Part shown: positions 1 through 6,730 of the stretch, one piece after another
Layout: every line of letters begins with the position of its first letter
Position numbering within the stretch: position 1 is the stretch's first letter
Source of the DNA: Firmicutes bacterium UBA1393
GTDB lineage: Bacteria; Bacillota; DTU025
NCBI GenBank assembly: GCA_002305255.1
Contig: DBQN01000097.1
Coordinates: 1-7,431, forward strand
Direction of reading: 5' to 3'
DNA length: 7,431 bases
The notes under the pieces: generated by a model
Told to the model about the DNA's origin: nothing
The model's input: only the letters and a program-made list of their open reading frames with translations
Databases searched by the model: none
Translations under genes and position numbers: made by a program

Positions 1-68
1 CCAGCCGATGCCGCAGCATGCTCTCGACCCTGCAGACCTCGCCCTCCAGGCAAAGACCGGTCAGCCCG
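1..68. other. Left edge, no callable feature
   Basis: The 68 bases downstream of the DUF3795 stop contain no terminator-like hairpin with a T-run and no start codon with a well-spaced ribosome binding site. One minus-strand frame stays open to the edge, but the stretch is too short to judge. Confidence 0.4.
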
Positions 69-659
69 CTATCCCTTGCGACGCAATCGCAGCTCAACGT
101 TGGCCCTGGTTGCCCGCTCCTCTATGAGCGCTACCGCAAGAGCCGCTCTGGCTTCTACAGTCGCCCCTCGCGCCAGGGCGTCGGCTGCGCTGGCGACCGC
201 GTCTGCCTGCCGGATCCGCTCCGTCACGGCCCTGAGGTCGTCCAGGCTGAGCAGGTTGGCAGCGAGGCAGAACATGCCCTTGCGCCTGCCGTCATTGCAG
301 TTGGCAATGAGGAACTCCAGAATGTCGACTCTCTCATCCAGCTCGGCCCTGTATGCTTCGATACCACCGACGCGCGCTCTCTCAAGGTCAGCGATGACAT
401 TGCGGTATGAGATGAACGAATCGGTGTCGCTGGGGACCGCGAAACGCTGACACGGATACGCAGAACACTGGAAACAGTACTCTACGCGATCATGGCGGTT
501 GTTACATGTTATCACGGCGCACGTGGGGTGCTTCAAGTGGAAGTCCTCGCCGCCGCACCCGGGGCATCTCGATTCGCCCTGGGTGTGGTATCGCTGACAG
601 AGCCCGCAGTTGAGACCGCACAGCGCGAACCGCGGGTAGTCCCTTCTGCGCTCCTTCAT
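69..659 (-). CDS. DUF3795 cysteine-rich protein
   Basis: A 196-aa protein of the DUF3795 type, a family of small, probably metal-binding cytoplasmic proteins without an assigned reaction. The first 70 residues carry ten cysteines: C14, C18, C21, then C32 and C35 in CPGC, C47, C52, and C62, C65, C70 in YCFQCSAYPC. This CxxxCxxC ... CxxC ... CxxCxxxxC layout and the YPC ending are typical of the family and suggest zinc or an iron-sulfur centre. The rest is helical and rich in Ala, Arg and Glu, with further cysteines at 121 and 131. I chose the ATG at 659 rather than the in-frame GTG at 668, because the Shine-Dalgarno GGAGGAGG (669-676) abuts that GTG but lies 9 nt before the ATG. It follows the interrupted dehydrogenase by about 95 bases and could share its transcript. 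Family assignment is firm; function is unknown. Confidence 0.85.
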   Translation of the reverse strand: MKERRRDYPRFALCGLNCGLCQRYHTQGESRCPGCGGEDFHLKHPTCAVITCNNRHDRVEYCFQCSAYPCQRFAVPSDTDSFISYRNVIADLERARVGGIEAYRAELDERVDILEFLIANCNDGRRKGMFCLAANLLSLDDLRAVTERIRQADAVASAADALARGATVEARAALAVALIEERATRANVELRLRRKG

Positions 660-668
660 GTCAGTCAC

Positions 669-676
669 CCTCCTCC
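669..676 (-). promoter_or_regulatory. Ribosome binding site deciding the DUF3795 start
   Basis: GGAGGAGG on the minus strand, 9 nt before the ATG at 659. It directly abuts the alternative GTG at 668, which makes that GTG an unlikely start. Confidence 0.75.
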
Positions 677-753
677 ATGAGAGATGCCCAAACCTGATGT
701 CGTTCGCTGCAGTGGCGGCGCCGGACAGAACTGGTGGGGCGCCGATCGAGTCC

Positions 754-1509
754 TCAACCGCGTGCGGCGGAACGCGCCGCCATCTTCACCAGGAGCCTGC
801 CCACGGCCGTTGGGAACAGGTAGCTCAGCGCCACCGACACCGAAGTGCCGAATGAAGGCGACATCACGAACCGGCCCCCCTTAATCGATCTGGCCAGCCG
901 CCGCCCCACCTTCTCCGGCGACGCCTTGAACTCATTGGGTACGAGCAACGGCGATGCTGACTTCGTATCGGTGAGCGGCGGGTGGATGATGTGAAAAGTG
1001 ATGCCGCTTCCGGCATACTCGAGGCTCAGACACTTGGCCAGAGCCTCTATGGCGCCCTTGCTGGACGAGTAAGGGCTCACGTTGACGAATCCCGTGACGC
1101 CCACCCCCGAGCTGGTGAAGCATACCTTACCCCTGCCTTGCGCTGTCATGGCAGGCAAGACGGCCCTGGTCATGTTAATGGCCCCGAACAGGTTCACGTC
1201 AAGCACTGCACGGAAGTCGTCATTGCTCTGCTCAGCGAAGCTCCTGAAGGGACACAAACATGCATTGTGCACTGCAATGTCGACCGATGAGAATCGCGCG
1301 CATGCTGCATCGACGGCGGCGCTGACCGCCTCTACATCTCGCACGTCGCCCTGGAAGGCCAAGAGCCTCCCCCCATGCCCGTCCGTAAGCGCCTGCAGGT
1401 TGCTAATGTCCAGATCCAACACGGCCGCCTGGTTCCCGTACTCAAGCCACTACTTCACCATGTAGTACCCAATGCCTTCGTTAGCGCCCGTTACGAACAG
1501 AGTAGACAT
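754..1509 (-). pseudogene. Short-chain dehydrogenase/reductase interrupted by one amber codon
   Basis: Read from the ATG at 1509, this is a 251-codon classical SDR with a TAG at codon 20 (1450-1452). Before the stop lies the nucleotide-binding motif TGANEGIG (residues 7-14). After it the same frame continues without any shift: the second strand ends in LDLD (31-34), followed by DV at 55-56, HNAC at 81-84 in place of NNAG, the serine pair at 133-134, and the catalytic YSSSK with Tyr147 and Lys151. The C-terminus ends in a hydrophobic stretch plus basic residues, as in membrane-associated SDRs. The ATG at 1509 is supported by GAGGTG (1516-1521) 6 nt upstream. Restarting at the GTG at 1422 would give 222 residues lacking the glycine-rich cofactor loop, so such a product should not bind NAD(P)H. 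One C-to-T change (CAG to TAG) would explain the stop. It is either a young pseudogene or a sequencing error; the substrate is not predictable. Confidence 0.8.
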
Positions 1510-1515
1510 TGTCGA

Positions 1516-1521
1516 CACCTC
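1516..1521 (-). promoter_or_regulatory. Ribosome binding site of the interrupted dehydrogenase
   Basis: GAGGTG on the minus strand, 6 nt before the ATG at 1509. It shows that the original start was upstream of the amber codon, so the full-length gene included the TGANEGIG cofactor loop. Confidence 0.65.
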
Positions 1522-1629
1522 ACATCGCAACGCTGAGTTCTCTGCACCCAGTGTACAGGAGTACGGCCCCAGAGCAAGCTCAACCACGTCTGCAAGGCCA
1601 ATCCGTGCACCGGCGCCACACCTGACACT

Positions 1630-1658
1630 TGTGGTCGCTGGTCAACCCGGCGACCACA
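1630..1658. other. Strong intergenic hairpin without a U-tract
   Basis: TGTGGTCGC (1630-1638) is a perfect inverted match of GCGACCACA (1650-1658). One G-T pair and two G-C pairs extend the stem inward, leaving a 5-nt loop at 1642-1646, so about 12 pairs in all. It lies between the MFS stop and the dehydrogenase start. No T-run follows it on either strand, so it is not a textbook intrinsic terminator. It could be an mRNA-stabilising or attenuating hairpin, a factor-assisted terminator, or an operator. The rest of the 1510-1751 gap holds no gene; I see only a weaker ACCCAC/GTGGGT pair (1669-1674 with 1692-1697). Confidence 0.5.
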
Positions 1659-1751
1659 CAGAGACTCAACCCACCTACTGCGGCGCGGCAAGTGGGTCGA
1701 AGGTCCAATGCGGCTGGCGCTCGGGCCCTCGGCCTGATGCCGGCCGCGCCC

Positions 1752-3071
1752 CTATCCGCGCTCTTGTACAGGCGCCTTCAGATCTTTCGCAGAAATGCGC
1801 TTCACCAGCAGAAGGACGAGCATGCCTATGATCAGGAACCCGATGATGGAACCTACTGCCCATAGCAGTCCATACCGCTCAGCGGCAACGGCGTCTAGCC
1901 CCTGGCCTACATACCAGTTGTGCGCGCGGTATGATACAGCTCCGAATACCAGCGGCCCTACGAACGTCGAGGTCCGCCCGGCCACCGACAGGAAGCCGTA
2001 GAACTCGGCCGTTTTGGCTGCGGGGGCAAGCTGGCTCACCATCGTGCGGCTGACAGCCTGGGCGCCCGACAGGGAGAACCCTGCGAGCAATCCGATGACG
2101 TAGAACCATACGATCCCGTCGACTGCGTAAAGTCCGGCAACAGATGCGATCAAGATGACAAGCGAGATCAGGATCGCCTCTTTGCTGCTGCGCCTATCGG
2201 ATATGCGCCCGAAGTAAAGGGAGCCGATGGCACCGGAGATGTGGATCAGGATCACGAACATGATCAGCTGTGTCTGCTCCATCCCGAAAAGGGTGGCGCC
2301 GACTATCGCCGCGAAGTCTAGAAGCATCATGATGCCGTCGTTGTATATCAGGAAGGCGGCCATGTACTTGACGAACTCGCGGTAATCCCTGATTGACCTG
2401 AATGTCTGCGCCAGCTTCGAGAAGGCCACGTTGATGGTGCTCTTGCCGTGTGGGATCTGCTCAGAGGAAGGGCGCTCCACGACCCACAAGAACGTCGGGA
2501 TAGAGAACAGCAGGTAAAGCACGGCCGTCACCAGGAATGCGAAGTGGGTCACCTGGTTGCCTACTAGCCGGATCGGCAGAAGAACGATCAGAAGAGTGAC
2601 AATTCCGCCGACCATCCCAACTGCCCAGCCCTTGCCCGATACAGAGCCGACCGTATCCGGTGTCGAGACATCCGTCAGCAGCGCATCGTAGAACACCTGC
2701 GCACCACGGTAGCCTATCTCAGCGATGATGAAGAAGAGCATGCCGGTGAACACGTCTCCCTCACCCACGAAGAAGAGCAGTCCGGTGAAGACCACGGATA
2801 TGGCCGTAAAGGCAATTAGGAATCGCTTCTTTGACCTCGTGAAGTCGGCTATGGTGCCAAGGACGGGCGACACCAGGGCCACGATGATGGCGGCGATTCC
2901 CACCGACACGCCCCACAGACGAGTGCCCTGTGCGCCTCCTACCACCACATTCTTGAAGTACGTGGAGTACACTGCGAGAAGAATAACGGCCGCATATGCG
3001 GAATTGCCGAAATCGTACGAATACCATGACCAACGAGACTTCCTCGTAGCTGCGCGTATCGTTCTGTCCAT
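1752..3071 (-). CDS. UMF1-family MFS transporter (Atg22-like)
   Basis: A 439-aa integral membrane protein of the Major Facilitator Superfamily, UMF1/Atg22-like group. The N-terminus WSWYSYDFGNSAYA (residues 14-27) is the family's hallmark YDFxNSAY. MFS motif A-like loops occur after the second helix of each half: GTIADFTRSKKRF (72-84) and GRISDRRSSKEA (288-299). A segment near 356-377 (EFYGFLSVAGRTSTFVGPLVFG) matches the conserved region of the later helices. About twelve hydrophobic segments can be traced, with a long hydrophilic centre at about 200-235, and length is usual for the family. The substrate is unknown; yeast Atg22 exports amino acids from the vacuole, but bacterial members should not inherit that function by name. 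The ATG at 3071 is the natural start, with GGAG about 12 nt upstream, and a sigma-A-like promoter lies 71 nt before it. It appears to be transcribed separately from the mutase. Confidence 0.9.
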   Translation of the reverse strand: MDRTIRAATRKSRWSWYSYDFGNSAYAAVILLAVYSTYFKNVVVGGAQGTRLWGVSVGIAAIIVALVSPVLGTIADFTRSKKRFLIAFTAISVVFTGLLFFVGEGDVFTGMLFFIIAEIGYRGAQVFYDALLTDVSTPDTVGSVSGKGWAVGMVGGIVTLLIVLLPIRLVGNQVTHFAFLVTAVLYLLFSIPTFLWVVERPSSEQIPHGKSTINVAFSKLAQTFRSIRDYREFVKYMAAFLIYNDGIMMLLDFAAIVGATLFGMEQTQLIMFVILIHISGAIGSLYFGRISDRRSSKEAILISLVILIASVAGLYAVDGIVWFYVIGLLAGFSLSGAQAVSRTMVSQLAPAAKTAEFYGFLSVAGRTSTFVGPLVFGAVSYRAHNWYVGQGLDAVAAERYGLLWAVGSIIGFLIIGMLVLLLVKRISAKDLKAPVQERG

Positions 3072-3141
3072 GTATTGCTGTTGCTCCGATCACCAGTATT
3101 TGGGTGACTCGTACGGCATCCGGAATAGTCCATACGCGCAG

Positions 3142-3170
3142 ATGTTACTACGATGTACAAAGTATTTCAA
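3142..3170 (-). promoter_or_regulatory. Sigma-A-like promoter for the MFS gene
   Basis: On the minus strand, TTGAAA (3165-3170) matches the -35 consensus at 4 or more positions. It is followed after exactly 17 nt by TAACAT (3142-3147), a 4-of-6 match to TATAAT. The predicted transcript would start near 3135 and leave a leader of roughly 60 nt before the ATG at 3071. The spacing is ideal and the position sensible, but the assignment rests on sequence likeness only. Confidence 0.55.
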
Positions 3171-3198
3171 GCTGTACCGCTAACCCCACTGTGTGCAG

Positions 3199-3227
3199 GT
3201 GCACCCCGAGTGCACCCCGGGGTGCAC
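3199..3227. promoter_or_regulatory. GTGCAC palindrome array, candidate operator
   Basis: Three GTGCAC cores start at 3199, 3210 and 3222, that is 11 and 12 bp apart, about one helical turn each. The last two form a perfect 18-bp palindrome (3210-3227; half-site GTGCACCCC). The first two form a tandem 11-mer differing at one base. The array lies about 29 bp upstream of the -35 box of the MFS gene and 26 bp after the mutase stop. The placement suits an activator or repressor site. In RNA, the third copy could pair with either of the other two, giving alternative hairpins. There is no U-tract, so a simple terminator is unlikely. The binding protein is unknown. Confidence 0.45.
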
Positions 3228-3252
3228 CCGCACAGCCACTGAGCAATCCAAG

Positions 3253-4785
3253 TCACTGCAGGAAGTGCTCGAGCGGAGAGAGGTCCAGGCCAGCCACATC
3301 CCTTATGGCACTCAACAGCTCACGCATCATCATCCTGCAACCCCCTGCTTCCCTAGACTCAACGTTGACCGGGAGGATGGGATCATGCAGCGACAGGCGG
3401 ATCAGGAACCAACCATCTCCGGCACCTTTCGGGAAACTCACGCGGATACCCTCGTAGTTGCGTGGCACCACCAACCAGCCCGGATCTGACTCGGCCCTCG
3501 CACGCACGGCTGCAAGCGCTGTCTCCCCCACGGAGCGGAAATCGGCAGCGGTGATCTTCAGCCTGATCTCGTAGGCCTCCAGCGGTTCCGACAGCGTATC
3601 GAGGAGCGAATCGACGGTCTTGCCCTCTCGATGAAGCTGAGCCACCTTAATGAGTATCCTGGCAACTAGATACGCCCCGTCGTCGAGGAAGTAGTTCTCC
3701 TTGAGGGCACCATGTCCTGAAGTCTCGATGGCGAGTTGACTATCCTGCCCTTCGCTGTTCAGTCTCATGGCTTCATTGATCACGTTCCGATAGCCGCGCT
3801 TGAACCGGTGGTGAATCCCGCCATGCGACTCTATGAACGCCGCAAGCTCGTCCGAGGTGATAGAGTCAGTCACGATGGTTGTCCCCGGATGGTCCTCTAG
3901 AATGATCGCCGCGAGGAGCGCGATGAGGCGATTGCGATTGATCTCCCTGCCGTTCTTGTCGACTGCACCCGCTCGATCTACGTCGGTGTCAAAGATGATG
4001 CCGAGATCAGCATTGTTGTCAATGACGGCTCTGGTGATAGCCTCCATGGCCTGCTCGTTCTCGGGATTGGGGACATGGTTCGGGAAGGCCCCGTCGGGCT
4101 CTAGGAACTGGCTGCCGGTGGTGTCAGCCCCGAGCGGCTTCAACACGTTGTCCACGAAAAACCCGCCGCCACCGTTACCTGCGTCAACAACAATCCGCAG
4201 TCCCTTCAACGGTTCGTCGGGGTGCACCGGGTCCGCCGCACGCTTGCGGATAGTCTCCACAAGGCTTGCCGCGTACACCGGCATGAAGTCTGCCGCCGAC
4301 ACCTTGCCCGGGGCGGCAGATGCTGGATGCGGCGCCTTCTCCGCGAGGTCCAGTATGGCGGTGATATCCGCTTTCTCCAGGCCGCCCCCGGATGTGAAGA
4401 ACTTGAAGCCGTTTCGGTTGGCAGGAAGGTGACTGGCCGTGATCATCACGGCGCCATCGAAGCACCAACCGTGTGTGACTGTAGACATAAACATGCCCGG
4501 TGTAGACGCCAAGCCGAACAGGCAGACTTCAGCTCCCTGCCTGGCAATACCGGCTGTGAGAGCCTTTTCGAGACTGTCGGCCGACAGCCTCGAGTCATGT
4601 CCCACCGAGATACGAAGCCCCGACGGCTGCACCCCTTTGCGCGACGCTAGCCAGAGCGCAAATGCCTCGCCTATGGCGGTGGCCACGTGTTCGGTGAGAT
4701 TGACAGGCTCACACTCGACGCCGGGTAGTGCCACGCCGCGGATGTCGCTGCCGTTCTGCAATGCTTTCCACATGTTACTTGGCAT
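3253..4785 (-). CDS. Phosphoglucomutase/phosphomannomutase (alpha-D-phosphohexomutase)
   Basis: A 510-aa cytoplasmic enzyme that moves phosphate between C1 and C6 of glucose or mannose, linking glycolytic sugars to cell-wall and polysaccharide precursors. All four family landmarks are visible in order: the phosphoserine loop TASH with Ser118, the metal loop DTDVDR (266-271; the usual second residue Gly is Thr here), the sugar-recognition loop ETSGH (354-358), and the C-terminal phosphate-binding region NYEGIRVSFP (443-452). GSDIRG (12-17) and KRGYRNV (329-335) also fit. It resembles the longer phosphomannomutase/phosphoglucomutase group; sugar preference cannot be read from this. The start is firm: AAGGAGGA sits 8 nt before the ATG. 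It lies 24 nt after a 64-aa gene, with which it is very likely co-transcribed. It is intact, with no missing catalytic residue apart from the Gly-to-Thr change. Confidence 0.95.
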   Translation of the reverse strand: MPSNMWKALQNGSDIRGVALPGVECEPVNLTEHVATAIGEAFALWLASRKGVQPSGLRISVGHDSRLSADSLEKALTAGIARQGAEVCLFGLASTPGMFMSTVTHGWCFDGAVMITASHLPANRNGFKFFTSGGGLEKADITAILDLAEKAPHPASAAPGKVSAADFMPVYAASLVETIRKRAADPVHPDEPLKGLRIVVDAGNGGGGFFVDNVLKPLGADTTGSQFLEPDGAFPNHVPNPENEQAMEAITRAVIDNNADLGIIFDTDVDRAGAVDKNGREINRNRLIALLAAIILEDHPGTTIVTDSITSDELAAFIESHGGIHHRFKRGYRNVINEAMRLNSEGQDSQLAIETSGHGALKENYFLDDGAYLVARILIKVAQLHREGKTVDSLLDTLSEPLEAYEIRLKITAADFRSVGETALAAVRARAESDPGWLVVPRNYEGIRVSFPKGAGDGWFLIRLSLHDPILPVNVESREAGGCRMMMRELLSAIRDVAGLDLSPLEHFLQ

Positions 4786-4793
4786 ACAGGCGA

Positions 4794-4801
4794 TCCTCCT
4801 T
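4794..4801 (-). promoter_or_regulatory. Strong ribosome binding site of the mutase gene
   Basis: AAGGAGGA on the minus strand, 8 nt before the ATG at 4785 and inside the 24-nt gap after the small upstream gene. This is nearly the full anti-Shine-Dalgarno complement and fixes the start. Confidence 0.85.
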
Positions 4802-4809
4802 ACTGCAGG

Positions 4810-5004
4810 TTATGCATCCTTGCCCGTATGGGCGTATTCCTTCTCGATCAGAGCAAGTGCAACCCTCAGGCCGGCGATTCGGCGTTCAAGGAGGGTCTGC
4901 TGCGACTTGCCCAGTTTCGATGCATCTATCTTCTCGCACTTTCGAAGCGTTGACAGAAGCGCGCGATGCGCCTCACACAGTTCCTCGGGCGTGAAGTCCG
5001 GCAC
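4810..5004 (-). CDS. Small unnamed helical protein upstream of the mutase
   Basis: A 64-aa protein (71 aa if begun at the ATG at 5025). It is charged and predicted to be mostly helical, with no signal peptide or membrane segment. It reads as an N-terminal DFTPEEL helix cap, a KCEK motif near residue 23, then a long Arg/Leu-rich helix containing SQQTLLERRIAGLRVALALIEKE. I recall short Bacillota proteins with a similar KCEK ... QxTLLxRRIxAL ... ALIEKE pattern but know of no assigned function. I prefer the GTG at 5004: it gives MPDFTPEE and has a G-rich AGGGGGGG (5011-5018) 6 nt upstream, whereas the ATG at 5025 has no well-spaced binding site and adds a Gly-rich MGQGGLT leader. Only 24 nt separate its TAA from the mutase ATG, so they are probably one operon. 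It could be a partner or regulator of the mutase, but that is a guess. Confidence 0.7.
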   Translation of the reverse strand: MPDFTPEELCEAHRALLSTLRKCEKIDASKLGKSQQTLLERRIAGLRVALALIEKEYAHTGKDA

Positions 5005-5065
5005 AGTGAGCCCCCCCTGCCCCATTCATCCTTGCCCGGTCCGCAGTCTCTCTGCAGATGATCTC

Positions 5066-5323
5066 GAGCGCGCCCTCTTCCATGTTATAGGCAATGATCT
5101 TCCTCAGCAACGCGTAGCCCACTTCATCAGTCCACTCGATCCTGAATAGCCCCTTAGGGCAAGAGTATCCGGGTCCCTCGACTTCCTTTGCGAAGAGGCT
5201 AATGGCTGGCTACTTCAGATGCCACGGCCATGTGAGTCTTGCGATGCTGAAGCCGATGATGAAGGTTCCATAGTCTCTTGCAGGGTCGTCGATACGACCG
5301 ACGTACTCCTGGAGATAGTCCAT
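5066..5323 (-). pseudogene. Decayed DUF1801 (YdhG-like) gene, second copy
   Basis: A relic of the same gene as the intact copy at 6799-7167. From the ATG at 5323 the frame gives MDYLQEYVGRIDDPA, aligning with MDDLREYINSIDGPS of the intact protein. Then 30 codons (residues 16-45 of the intact copy) are missing in frame, and the match resumes at DYGTFIIGFSIA. One base is lost near 5240, so KTHMAVASEVA reads in a neighbouring frame. A gained base near 5207 restores the first frame, but only after it has hit a TAG (5210-5212). The C-terminal part, from AISLF to about NMEEGA, has roughly 60% identity to the intact protein by hand count, including KGLFRI, W, DEV and LLRKIIA. The last ten residues are not recognisable. 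There is no good ribosome binding site. It starts 11 nt after the MATE stop, and its frame runs on across the start of the small downstream gene. Confidence 0.85.
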
Positions 5324-5334
5324 GCCATGCGCCG

Positions 5335-6723
5335 CTACTGGCTCATACCATCTGCACAAGCTGAAGTCTGCTTTCTAGGTTCCAATAGCGTTTTCCAGAC
5401 AGGGATGAAGAACAGAATGGAGATGACCATTGCACCAAAGTCTGCTATTGGAGTAGCCCATACAATGCCGTTCACGCCTGAATATGCATTCATGACAAAC
5501 ATGAACGGTATATCGAGACCTCCCTTTCTGAAAAGTGATAATACCAACGGCTGAAGTCTCTTGCCCATTGCCTGGAAGATAGTGATGACCATCAGTGTCA
5601 CCGAAATGCAGGGTCCAGTGATGCATATGATTCGCTGAAATATCTGACCGTATTCTACTGTGAGCGCGTCGTCGATGAATGCTCTCACAATCGGATAAGC
5701 ACAGGTAAACAGCAGGACAGTGCAGACAAGTGCGATGGATAAGCTAAGGGCAAACGTGGTGAGAATGGCCTTCTTCATTCTTTCGTAGTTCTTTGAAGAG
5801 TAGTTGTAGCCAATCAGCGGGATCACGCCCTGACTCATCCCTGTGGCAATTCCATATGACAGCATGTCGATCTTCTTTGCTATTCCAACGCCGGCGATCG
5901 CTTCATTGCAGTAAGACGACATAAGGCGGTTCAGAGTTATGTTTGAAAGAGTGCCCATCAGGCTCATGAAGGTGCTCGGTAAACCGACAAGAAACACCTC
6001 TGACGGTACATGATCTCTCGTTGAGAAGAGACGCGGACTCAGTGCCAGTACTGTATGACCACGTTTCTTCAGAATGAGGATGACGAAATACACCGTAGCC
6101 ACGAGATTTGAGAGCATCGTAGCTAGAGCAGCACCGGCAATCTGCATTCTCAATGCCATGATGAAGATGGGATCGAGGATGATGTTTAGCACTGCTCCGA
6201 GGATCATACCAAAGCTTGCCTGCTTTGAATGCCCTTCAGAGCGGACAAGGTGCGCAAGTCCCACATTCAGCACAGTGGGAACTGAACCCACGGCCACCGT
6301 CCAGAATATATACTGTCTGCAGAAACCATAGGTATCTGCATTGGCTCCGAAAGCCGGCAAGGCAATGGGGCATAGTACGTAGACGATGATCCCGTAAAGC
6401 AGCGATACTGCTGTAGATGTCCAAATGCAGAAGACCGATGCTCGGGTTGCTCTTTCTCTATCGCCTTTCCCCAGGCTACGTGAGATCAAGCTTGACCCGC
6501 CTATGCCGAACAGATTCGCAGTTCCTGTCAGCAAGAAGAACACTGGCATGCAAAGATTAGCGGCAGCAACTTGATTTGGATCGCCTATCTGTCCAATGAA
6601 GAAAGTGTCAGCCGTATTGTATAGAACGGTGATCAACTGGCTGATAACAGTCGGAACAACAAGCGACACCACTGCTTTCGTCACTGGCGTCTTTTCAAAT
6701 AGTACTGTTTCTTCATCATCCAT
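5335..6723 (-). CDS. MATE-family efflux transporter
   Basis: A 462-aa inner-membrane protein of the multidrug and toxic compound extrusion family (MepA-like in style). It exports cations or drugs in exchange for Na+ or H+; the actual substrate is not readable. Family signatures are clear: PTVISQLITVLYNTADTFFI (24-43) in the first helix, the helix around LFGIGGSSLISRSLGKGD (71-88), EGHSKQASFGMILGAVLN (163-180) followed by ILDPIFI, and in the second half QGVIPLIGYNYSSKN (298-312). Around twelve hydrophobic segments and normal length indicate an intact gene. I place the start at the ATG at 6723, 7 nt after AGAGGA (6731-6736); a TTG nine codons upstream (6750) has no binding site. It follows the DUF1801 gene by 75 nt and may be co-transcribed. 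Base composition is less GC-rich than the mutase: rows I counted by hand gave about 45-50% versus 58-72%, which hints at a different history. Confidence 0.93.
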   Translation of the reverse strand: MDDEETVLFEKTPVTKAVVSLVVPTVISQLITVLYNTADTFFIGQIGDPNQVAAANLCMPVFFLLTGTANLFGIGGSSLISRSLGKGDRERATRASVFCIWTSTAVSLLYGIIVYVLCPIALPAFGANADTYGFCRQYIFWTVAVGSVPTVLNVGLAHLVRSEGHSKQASFGMILGAVLNIILDPIFIMALRMQIAGAALATMLSNLVATVYFVILILKKRGHTVLALSPRLFSTRDHVPSEVFLVGLPSTFMSLMGTLSNITLNRLMSSYCNEAIAGVGIAKKIDMLSYGIATGMSQGVIPLIGYNYSSKNYERMKKAILTTFALSLSIALVCTVLLFTCAYPIVRAFIDDALTVEYGQIFQRIICITGPCISVTLMVITIFQAMGKRLQPLVLSLFRKGGLDIPFMFVMNAYSGVNGIVWATPIADFGAMVISILFFIPVWKTLLEPRKQTSACADGMSQ

Positions 6724-6730
6724 TGCGTAT

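Noticed and set aside
76..450. Long plus-strand open frame over the DUF3795 gene, and similar plus-strand frames at 3833-4432 and 4439-5149
   Set aside because: They lie antisense to genes with clear family motifs, have low-complexity Ser/Arg/Ala-rich translations and lack convincing ribosome binding sites. They are typical antisense shadows in GC-rich DNA.
717..743. Two GGCGCC sites between the dehydrogenase and the DUF3795 gene
   Set aside because: A 6-bp stem of self-complementary hexamers with a 15-nt loop is expected by chance in GC-rich DNA; no T-run follows.
754..1422. Dehydrogenase as a complete 222-aa gene starting at the GTG at 1422
   Set aside because: It would begin in the middle of the Rossmann fold without the TGxxxGxG loop. 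A good ribosome binding site and the missing motif lie upstream in the same frame, beyond the amber codon.
3199..3227. Palindrome array as the intrinsic terminator of the mutase gene
   Set aside because: The GC-rich stem is followed by a G- and C-rich stretch on the minus strand rather than a run of T, so the defining U-tract is absent.
5084..5110. Possible promoter for the small gene: TTGCTG and TATAAC on the minus strand
   Set aside because: The spacer is only 15 nt, the -35 match is poor, and the bases encode the conserved LLRKIIAYN part of the DUF1801 relic, so the likeness is explained by its coding origin.
1450..5212. Amber recoding (pyrrolysine or a reassigned TAG) to explain the two in-frame TAG codons
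   Set aside because: TAG is the terminal stop of at least five genes in the window. The TAG in the DUF1801 relic is a by-product of a shifted frame, and residue 20 of an SDR is not a site known to need a special amino acid.
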